DNA from: Actinomycetes bacterium
GTDB lineage: Bacteria; Actinomycetota; Actinomycetes; Actinomycetales; Microbacteriaceae
DNA length: 18,434 nt
Direction of reading: 5' to 3'
NCBI GenBank assembly: GCA_023451265.1
Contig: JAEYAG010000027.1
Location: 1-18,434, forward strand
Each line of letters opens with the position of its first letter. Position 1 is the stretch's first letter. Below are positions 13,630 to 18,434 of this stretch, piece by piece. Made by a program: the position numbers and the translations under genes. The notes under the pieces are model-generated. The model was not told the DNA's origin. It was given only the letters and a program-made list of their open reading frames with translations, and did no database searches.

Positions 13630-14865
13630 ATGAGCGAATCCACCCCCGTGCGCACCACGACACCACGCCAGGTGCGCCCGCGCACCGAGGGGTGGACGCA
13701 GAAGGTGGACGCCGACGGCAAGCCGCTGCTGCAGTTCGCGGCCCCCAAGAAGGGCATGCCGCCGGTCCACCTCGCCGACCTCACGCCCGAGCAGCGGGTC
13801 GAGAAGGTGAAGGAGCTGGGGCTTCCGGGCTTCCGTGCGAAGCAGATCGAGAAGCACTACTTCCAGCACTACACGTCTGACCCGGCGCAGATGACCGACC
13901 TTCCGGCATCCGGTCGCGAAGAGCTCGTCACGGGGCTGCTGCCGCACCTGCTCACCGAGGTGCGGCGCCTGCAGACCGACCGCGGCGACACGATCAAGTT
14001 CCTCTGGAAGCTGCACGACGGCGCCCTCGTCGAGTCGGTGCTCATGCGCTACCCGGGCCGCATCACGCTGTGCGTGTCGAGCCAGGCCGGCTGCGGTATG
14101 AACTGCCCGTTCTGCGCGACGGGGCAGGCCGGCCTGACCCGCAACATGTCGGCTGCCGAGATCATCGAGCAAGTCGTGCGGGCGAACGCCGCGATCCGCG
14201 CGGGCGAGCTGGGGCCCGCCGAGCACCCTGACGAGCGCGTCACCAACATCGTCTTCATGGGCATGGGCGAGCCGCTGGCCAACTACAACCGCGTCATGCA
14301 GGCGGTCCGCACCATGGTCGACAAGGACCACGGCCTCGGCATGAGCGCGCGCGGTGTCACCGTGTCGACCGTCGGACTCGTGCCCGCGATCAACAAGCTC
14401 GCCGACGAGGACATCCCCGTCACGTTCGCGCTGTCGCTGCACGCCCCCGACGATCACCTGCGCGATGAGATGATCCCGATCAACTCCCGCTGGAAGGTCG
14501 ATGAGGCACTGGATGCCGCCCGTCGCTACTTCGAGAAGACCGGCCGTCGGGTCTCCATCGAGTACGCCCTCATCAAGGACATGAACGACCACGCGTGGCG
14601 GGCCGATCTCCTCGCGACGAAGCTCAACGAGCGCGGCCGTGGCTGGGTGCACGTCAACCCGATTCCGCTGAACCCGACGCCGGGGTCGGTGTGGACCGCC
14701 TCGGAGAAGGACGTGCAGAACGAGTTCGTGCGCCGCCTCAACGAGGCCGGCATCCCGACGACCCTCCGCGACACCCGCGGCAAGGAGATCGACGGCGCGT
14801 GCGGCCAGCTCGTCGCGACCGAAGAAGACCGCGCGGTCGCGGCATCCGTCCCCGTCGAGGTGTGA
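13630..14865 (+). CDS. rlmN: 23S rRNA (adenine-2503-C2)-methyltransferase RlmN
   Basis: Radical-SAM enzyme (411 aa) that methylates C2 of A2503 in 23S rRNA, and in some bacteria A37 of tRNA, thereby tuning the peptidyl-transferase exit region. The N-terminal accessory helix-hairpin domain includes LGLPGFRAKQIEKHYFQHY (about 64-82). The 4Fe-4S motif CxxxCxxC is CGMNCPFC (Cys155, Cys159, Cys162), followed by the SAM-binding GMGEP. The C-terminal GACGQL has the methyl-accepting or resolving Cys391. An N-terminal extension of about 35 residues rich in Thr, Arg and Pro precedes the catalytic domain, which is common in actinobacterial RlmN. Start is the ATG at the candidate leaderless promoter. It is divergent from bglG and followed after 44 bases by an aldo/keto reductase gene with its own start signal. 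Cfr, the resistance enzyme, is less likely given genomic context. Confidence 0.96.
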   Translation: MSESTPVRTTTPRQVRPRTEGWTQKVDADGKPLLQFAAPKKGMPPVHLADLTPEQRVEKVKELGLPGFRAKQIEKHYFQHYTSDPAQMTDLPASGREELVTGLLPHLLTEVRRLQTDRGDTIKFLWKLHDGALVESVLMRYPGRITLCVSSQAGCGMNCPFCATGQAGLTRNMSAAEIIEQVVRANAAIRAGELGPAEHPDERVTNIVFMGMGEPLANYNRVMQAVRTMVDKDHGLGMSARGVTVSTVGLVPAINKLADEDIPVTFALSLHAPDDHLRDEMIPINSRWKVDEALDAARRYFEKTGRRVSIEYALIKDMNDHAWRADLLATKLNERGRGWVHVNPIPLNPTPGSVWTASEKDVQNEFVRRLNEAGIPTTLRDTRGKEIDGACGQLVATEEDRAVAASVPVEV

Positions 14866-14897
14866 CCGCCGCCGGCCCACAGCATCCGCCACGGCGT

Positions 14898-14903
14898 TAG
14901 TTT
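14898..14903 (+). promoter_or_regulatory. Candidate -10 of the aldo/keto reductase gene
   Basis: TAGTTT ends six bases before the ATG at 14910, so the transcript could be leaderless. The intervening GGGGGA is too close to the ATG to act as a normal ribosome site. No clear -35. Confidence 0.35.
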
Positions 14904-14909
14904 GGGGGA

Positions 14910-15923
14910 ATGGTCAACTATCGCTATCTCGGCAACAGCGGCTTCAAGGTCTCGGAGATCACGTACGGCAATTGGGTGACCCACGCCTCCCAGGTGGGTG
15001 ACGACGCGGCGATCGCCACGGTGCACAAGGCGCTCGACCTCGGCATCACGACGTTCGACACGGCAGACGCCTACGCCAATACGGCCGCCGAGGTCGTGCT
15101 CGCGAAGGCCCTCAAGGGTCAGCAGCGCGAGAACCTCGAGATCTTCACGAAGGTCTACTGGCCGGTCGGCAAGAAGGGCCCGAACGACACCGGCCTGTCG
15201 CGCAAGCACATCATGGACGGCATCCACGGGTCGCTGCGTCGCCTCGAGCTGGACTACGTCGACCTCTATCAGGCGCACCGCTACGACTACGAGACGCCGC
15301 TCGAGGAGACGATGCAGGCGTTCGCCGACATCGTCCGCCAGGGCAAGGCGCTCTACATCGGCGTGAGCGAGTGGACCGCTGAGCAGCTGCGCGAAGGACA
15401 CGCCCTGTCGAAGGAGCTCGGGTTCCAGCTCGTGTCGAACCAGCCGCAGTACTCGGCGCTGTGGCGAGTCATCGAAGAGCGCGTCATCCCGACGTCCGAA
15501 GAGCTCGGGATCTCGCAGATCGTATGGTCGCCGCTCGCGCAGGGCGTGCTGACCGGCAAGTATCTGCCCGGCCAGCCCGTGCCCGAGGGATCGCGCGCCA
15601 CCGATGAGAAGAGCGGCGCGAACTTCATCAAGCGCTTCCTGCGTGACGAGGTGCTCGAGGCGGTGCAGAAGCTGAAGCCCATCGCCGACGAGGCCGGCAT
15701 CACGGTGCCGCAGCTGGCCCTGGCGTGGGTTCTGCACAACCCGAACATCGCCGCCGCGCTGGTGGGTGCGTCGCGCCCCGAACAGCTGGAGGACACCGTC
15801 AAGGCATCCGACATCACGCTGGAGCAGGCGGCCTACGACGCCGTGAACGAGGCCCTCGCCTCGGTGGCGGTCGTCGACCCGGAGGAGACCTACACCGTGT
15901 CGCCGAAGAGCCGCCCGGCGTGA
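14910..15923 (+). CDS. Aldo/keto reductase, Kv-beta-like family
   Basis: NADPH-dependent aldo/keto reductase (337 aa), a TIM-barrel cytoplasmic enzyme that reduces aldehydes and ketones. The catalytic tetrad is visible: Asp50 and Tyr55 in FDTADAYAN, Lys81 in TKVYWP and His123 in YQAHRYD. The start MVNYRYLGNSGFKVSEITYGNW, the VSEWTAEQL and SNQPQYSALWR segments and the WSPLAQGVLTGKY barrel strand match the family of voltage-gated potassium-channel beta subunits and bacterial YghZ-like enzymes. Cofactor-binding ALVGASRPEQLEDTV is intact near the end. Substrate unknown; a detoxification role for aldehydes is common in the family. Followed after seven bases by the Nudix gene, so the two are probably co-transcribed. 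Confidence 0.92.
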   Translation: MVNYRYLGNSGFKVSEITYGNWVTHASQVGDDAAIATVHKALDLGITTFDTADAYANTAAEVVLAKALKGQQRENLEIFTKVYWPVGKKGPNDTGLSRKHIMDGIHGSLRRLELDYVDLYQAHRYDYETPLEETMQAFADIVRQGKALYIGVSEWTAEQLREGHALSKELGFQLVSNQPQYSALWRVIEERVIPTSEELGISQIVWSPLAQGVLTGKYLPGQPVPEGSRATDEKSGANFIKRFLRDEVLEAVQKLKPIADEAGITVPQLALAWVLHNPNIAAALVGASRPEQLEDTVKASDITLEQAAYDAVNEALASVAVVDPEETYTVSPKSRPA

Positions 15924-15930
15924 GTCCGGC

Positions 15931-16410
15931 ATGGTCACAGTGAGCGCCGGCATCCTGCTCTATCGGGTCGCCCCGGCGGGCGGGGTATCGGTGCTCGTGG
16001 CCCACATGGGCGGCCCGTTCTGGGCGGCGAAGGATGAGGGCGCCTGGTCGATTCCGAAAGGGGAATACGATCCCGAGAGTGAGTCGGCGCTCGATGCCGC
16101 GAGGCGGGAGTTCCGCGAGGAGCTCGGCGTCGATCCCCCCGACGGCGACTACGCCGAACTCGGCACGTTCGCGTACTCGTCCGGCAAGCGCGTGACGGTG
16201 TTCGTCGCCGACGGCGCGATGTTCGCGGCATCCGACTTCGTCTTCGGCGAGTTCGAGATGGAATGGCCGCCCGGCTCCGGGCGCCGGCAGCGCTTTCCCG
16301 AGGTCGACCGCGCCGAATGGATGCCGGTGCCCGACGCCCGGCCGCGCCTGGTGAAGGGCCAGCGGCCGGCGCTCGATCGGCTGGAGGACCTGCTCGCCGC
16401 GGCCCGCTGA
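15931..16410 (+). CDS. Nudix hydrolase
   Basis: Hydrolase (159 aa) for nucleoside diphosphates linked to another moiety, needing Mg or Mn. The Nudix box runs from Gly-Glu-Tyr-Asp-Pro (residues 44-48) to REFREELGV (about 59-67). REFREEL gives the metal-binding glutamates, but one extra residue lies between the first Gly and the first Glu compared with the GX5E pattern. The WSIPKGE lead-in, WPPGSGRRQRFPEVDRAEW and the C-terminal KGQRPALDRLEDLL match a group of small actinobacterial NTP pyrophosphohydrolase-like proteins. Substrate not inferable. It starts at the ATG seven bases behind the reductase stop; a ribosome site is not evident, so translation may be coupled. Confidence 0.9.
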   Translation: MVTVSAGILLYRVAPAGGVSVLVAHMGGPFWAAKDEGAWSIPKGEYDPESESALDAARREFREELGVDPPDGDYAELGTFAYSSGKRVTVFVADGAMFAASDFVFGEFEMEWPPGSGRRQRFPEVDRAEWMPVPDARPRLVKGQRPALDRLEDLLAAAR

Positions 16411-16493
16411 GCCCGGCGGTCCCGCCGCCCCCGCTCGGGAGGCCTTGTGGTGACGACGGCTCAGGCGGAGACTGTGCGCGGGAAGGAGCCCTC

Positions 16494-16853
16494 ATGGCGC
16501 ATGGAGACATCACCCACATCGACATCCCGGTCTCGGACCTCGCTCAGGCGACGCAGTTCTACTCGGGCCTGTTCGGCTGGCAGATCGCCGAGATGGCGGG
16601 CTTCGAGGGCTACCCGATGTGGCAGGCGCCCAACGGCGTCTCGGGAGGAGGGCTCGCGCCGCGCAGCGATGGATTCACCCAGCCGCGGTCGTACGTCGAG
16701 GTGGACTCGATCGACGAGACGGTCGAGAAGGCTGTCGCCGCGGGAGGTTCCGTGGCCATGCCGAAGGGCAACATCACCGACACGAGCTGGTGGGCCGTCA
16801 TCGTCGATCCCGACGGCAACCACATCGGACTGTTCGAGGGCACGACCGGCTGA
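16494..16853 (+). CDS. VOC family protein (glyoxalase/bleomycin-resistance fold)
   Basis: Small protein (119 aa) of the vicinal oxygen chelate superfamily, which includes glyoxalase I, extradiol dioxygenases and antibiotic-binding proteins. It has the family start ITHIDIPVSDLAQATQFY with metal-type His8, GLFGWQI, and the C-terminal AVIVDPDGNHIGLFEG with Glu115. It is a single-module protein of the kind that works as a dimer. The ATG at 16494 follows GAAGGAG by seven bases; longer starts upstream are in frame but lack a ribosome site. Substrate unknown; its group is usually annotated only as VOC family. It lies 83 bases past the Nudix gene and converges with rnhA across the tandem repeat. Confidence 0.9.
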   Translation: MAHGDITHIDIPVSDLAQATQFYSGLFGWQIAEMAGFEGYPMWQAPNGVSGGGLAPRSDGFTQPRSYVEVDSIDETVEKAVAAGGSVAMPKGNITDTSWWAVIVDPDGNHIGLFEGTTG

Positions 16854-16856
16854 CGC

Positions 16857-16941
16857 GGTCGGCGCCTCTTTGGTCGGCGCCTCTTGGTGACCGCTTCGCG
16901 GTCATCGCCTTTTGGTCAGCGCTTCTTGGTCGGCGCGGCGC
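16857..16941. repeat. Six degenerate 14-15 bp tandem repeats
   Basis: Units begin at 16857, 16872, 16886, 16900, 16914 and 16928 with a consensus near GGTCRGCGCCTCTT. The first two units are identical over 14 bases; the third carries a hairpin; the fourth and fifth differ at two to four positions. Units 5 and 6 lie inside the 3' end of rnhA and encode its Pro-Thr-Lys-Lys-Arg tail. Since 14 is not a multiple of three, each unit shifts reading frame. Confidence 0.75.
16888..16904. terminator. Hairpin in the repeat tract (possible terminator of the VOC gene)
   Basis: TGACCGC and GCGGTCA pair around a TTC loop. On the plus strand a run of four T (16910-16913) follows after five bases. It lies between convergent genes and could weakly end the VOC transcript. 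Confidence 0.4.
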
Positions 16942-17446
16942 TGACGTCGAGCACCGGGTGCAGGCCGCCGAGACTCGACCAGGCGCTGGCGGTGCCCTTC
17001 GCGGCGTGCTCGGCGCCGCGGACGGCACGCTCGTCGGCCCACTCGTTGAGCACGTGCCCGCGATGCCCCCGCACGTGCTCGAGCACGACGTCGGGCAGGC
17101 CCGCCGCACGCCGGGCGTCGCGGGCGGCGATCAGCTGCTCCAGCAGGTCGCGGTTCTTCGTCGGCGCGCCGGTCGAGGTCTTCCAGCCGCGGCGGCGGTG
17201 GGCATCCATCCACGACGAATACGTGTCGATGGCGTACTTGGAGTCGGCCTGCACGACGAGGTGCGCGACGTCGGCGTGATCCTCGATCGCCTTCAGGAGT
17301 CCCATGAGCTCGCCGATGTTGTTCGTCCCGACGGGGATCGCCCCGGCCGCCCACTGCCCGTCCTCGCCGACCCACGCCCACCCGGTCGGGCCCGGATTGC
17401 CCTTGCAGGCGCCGTCGGTGGCCACGGTGTAGGTCTTGTCGGTCAC
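16916..17446 (-). CDS. rnhA: Ribonuclease HI
   Basis: Endonuclease (176 aa) that cuts RNA in RNA-DNA hybrids, acting in R-loop removal and primer clearance. The four catalytic acids are Asp11 (VATDGACKGNPGP), Glu46 (NNIGELMGLL), Asp68 (QADSKYAID) and Asp138 (NEWADERA); the accessory His128 is in VRGHRGH. It starts at GTG in a GTGA overlap with the regulator gene, with GAGGG just ahead. The chain runs about 20 residues past the usual E. coli-type end, finishing with a short basic PTKKR tail that is encoded by the 14-bp repeats. Co-translation with a MarR-like regulator and an exporter permease is an odd setting for a housekeeping nuclease. It could be one of several RNase H genes in the genome. 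Confidence 0.94.
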   Translation of the reverse strand: MTDKTYTVATDGACKGNPGPTGWAWVGEDGQWAAGAIPVGTNNIGELMGLLKAIEDHADVAHLVVQADSKYAIDTYSSWMDAHRRRGWKTSTGAPTKNRDLLEQLIAARDARRAAGLPDVVLEHVRGHRGHVLNEWADERAVRGAEHAAKGTASAWSSLGGLHPVLDVSAAPTKKR

Positions 17447-17946
17447 CCCTCGACGGTAGTCGATCCGCCGTCGGCGCCCTGACGGGTGGCGCGCCACTCG
17501 TCGGCGAGCTGCGGCATCCGCTCGGCGAGGAAGCGGAGGAACGACGCGGCGTCGCGCGCGCGGGCGACGGATGCCGGGGCGCCGGCGTTGTCGTCGGCGA
17601 TGGCATCCATGAGGTCGGCGAGGCGGGTGTACAGCGGCGACTCGCTGGTGACGACGCCGTGCCACGCGTCGTCGGCGAGTTCGTAGCGGTCGCGGCGGTC
17701 GCCGGGGCGCGAGATGCGCCCGATCATGCGCATCGACTGCAGGTAGCGCACGGCGCCCGAGACGGCGGCCGCCGACACCCCCAGCCGGTCGGCGAGCTCC
17801 GCGGCGGTGTAGCCCTCGTCGGGGGAGCCGACGAGGGCCATCATGACGCGCGCCGGCATGCGCGCGAGACCCGCGGCGGTCATGAGCGCCGCCGCCTGCT
17901 CGGCCGCCTCGGCGCCGGGGTGGGGGGACTCGTCGGGCATCGTCAT
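17443..17946 (-). CDS. MarR/GbsR-like winged-helix transcriptional regulator
   Basis: DNA-binding regulator (167 aa). The winged helix-turn-helix spans about residues 33-90: MPARVMMALVG, then YTAAELADRLGVSAAAVSGAVRYL as the helix-turn-helix, and the wing MIGRISRPGDRRDRYEL. The C-terminal half is helical (about 95-160) and suits a dimerisation region. The arrangement matches GbsR/MarR-type regulators that control neighbouring actinobacterial ABC exporters. It is seven bases behind the permease gene and overlaps rnhA by four bases, so it probably regulates the export genes in cis, responding to an unknown ligand. Operator sites would be upstream of the window. Confidence 0.88.
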   Translation of the reverse strand: MTMPDESPHPGAEAAEQAAALMTAAGLARMPARVMMALVGSPDEGYTAAELADRLGVSAAAVSGAVRYLQSMRMIGRISRPGDRRDRYELADDAWHGVVTSESPLYTRLADLMDAIADDNAGAPASVARARDAASFLRFLAERMPQLADEWRATRQGADGGSTTVEG

Positions 17947-17953
17947 CCCGCCA

Positions 17954-18434
17954 TCATCCCGCAGCGGCCAGCTCGCGTCGGCGCATGAGAGCCAGGGCCG
18001 CGGCGACGGCGACGACCGTGACCGCGGCGACCCACCACACGCCGTTCGCGTCGACGCCGCTCGCGGTCGGTGCGGGCGCGGCGGCGAACGGCGACAGCCG
18101 GGTGACCGACTCGCTCATGCCGAACAGCGGACCGAACAGGCCGATCGTCGCGCCGAGCGCCACGAGCACCCACCCCAGCGCGATCGACAGTCGCGGCGCG
18201 AGGACGAACACGACGGCGGTGAGCCCGACGAACAGCGCCGCGGGCAGCAGCTGGCCGGCGCCGGCGATGACAGCGTCGCGGGCGAGAGCCCCGGCATCCG
18301 TCGTCGACACGGTACCCACGAGCGCACCGGCCACGCCGGCCGCGATCGTGAGGACGGCGGCGATCAGGCCCATCGCGACGTACGCGCTCAGCCAGCGCAC
18401 GCGGTCGACCGGCGTCGCGAGCACGGCTTCGGCG
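17954..18434 (-). CDS. ABC-2 type exporter permease (5' end outside window)
   Basis: C-terminal part (about 160 residues) of a membrane permease; the frame is open to the window edge. It begins inside AEAVLATPVDRVRW, a conserved loop of actinobacterial ABC exporter permeases related to polyketide-antibiotic transporters. Five or so hydrophobic segments follow (YVAMGLIAAVLTIAAGVAGALVG cut in view, LPAALFVGLTAVVFVL, LGWVLVALGATIGLFGPLF, VWWVAAVTVVAVAAALALM), with LSPFAAAPAP between the last two, also typical. It ends in a basic RRREL tail. Partner ATPase and the first half are expected upstream, outside the window. With the adjacent MarR/GbsR-like regulator it is probably a drug or metabolite efflux system; substrate unknown. 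Confidence 0.85.
   Translation of the reverse strand, partial: AEAVLATPVDRVRWLSAYVAMGLIAAVLTIAAGVAGALVGTVSTTDAGALARDAVIAGAGQLLPAALFVGLTAVVFVLAPRLSIALGWVLVALGATIGLFGPLFGMSESVTRLSPFAAAPAPTASGVDANGVWWVAAVTVVAVAAALALMRRRELAAAG

Noticed and set aside
12709..14892. Minus-strand frame continuing upstream of bglG across rlmN
   Set aside because: It is antisense to rlmN, which has all radical-SAM motifs; the antiterminator domain begins just after the ATG at 13578.
16857..16941. CRISPR array
   Set aside because: The 14-bp units are directly adjacent and degenerate, with no spacers and no cas gene.

Overview
The window is about 70 % G+C and gene-dense, with short or negative gaps and frequent 4-base ATGA/GTGA overlaps. 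Several genes have only a -10-like hexamer in front of the start and no ribosome site. Together with the protein families present (DUF222/HNH endonuclease, ECF transporter with a fused double ATPase, actinobacterial ABC-2 exporter permease), this points to an actinobacterium. Very frequent GGCATCC/GGATGCC words make me favour the Microbacteriaceae, perhaps Microbacterium, but that is inference. No rRNA, tRNA, CRISPR array or insertion sequence was found.

Layout: (1) Bases 2-1653, plus strand: the end of an ECF-type importer, namely the second ATPase half of a protein that begins upstream, then EcfT. (2) 1736-4301, minus strand: a MmcQ/YjbR protein, a DUF222/HNH endonuclease, a 51-codon frame resembling the amino end of an aminoglycoside phosphotransferase (probably a remnant), and a DUF488 protein. 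An AT-rich island with a consensus DnaA box lies between the HNH gene and the remnant. (3) 4357-7375, plus strand: an unknown protein, then a three-gene acyl-CoA/alcohol catabolic operon (short-chain dehydrogenase, crotonase-fold isomerase/hydratase, HSDL2-like dehydrogenase) behind a promoter overlapped by a long inverted repeat. (4) 7383-13578, minus strand: a beta-glucoside utilisation operon in the order bglG-type antiterminator, attenuator, PTS enzyme IIBCA, phospho-beta-glucosidase, and two paralogous HAD phosphatases. (5) 13630-16853, plus strand: rlmN, an aldo/keto reductase, a Nudix hydrolase and a VOC-family protein. (6) 16916-18434, minus strand: an exporter permease cut by the window edge, a MarR/GbsR-like regulator and RNase HI.

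The best-defined system is the beta-glucoside operon. BglG is made from its own promoter. Between bglG and the PTS gene lies a 29-base RAT-type antiterminator site whose 3' end overlaps the first arm of a textbook intrinsic terminator (9-bp stem, UUCG-capped inner stem, seven U). Sugar transport through the PTS should set the phosphorylation of BglG and so decide whether transcription reaches the transporter, the glucosidase and the two phosphatases. A perfect 15-bp hairpin between the PTS gene and the glucosidase gene may add a second level of control. The mechanism is known from other bacteria. The less expected parts are the two tandem phosphatases, the 14-bp tandem repeat running into the 3' end of rnhA, and the strong excess of GGCATCC/GGATGCC.
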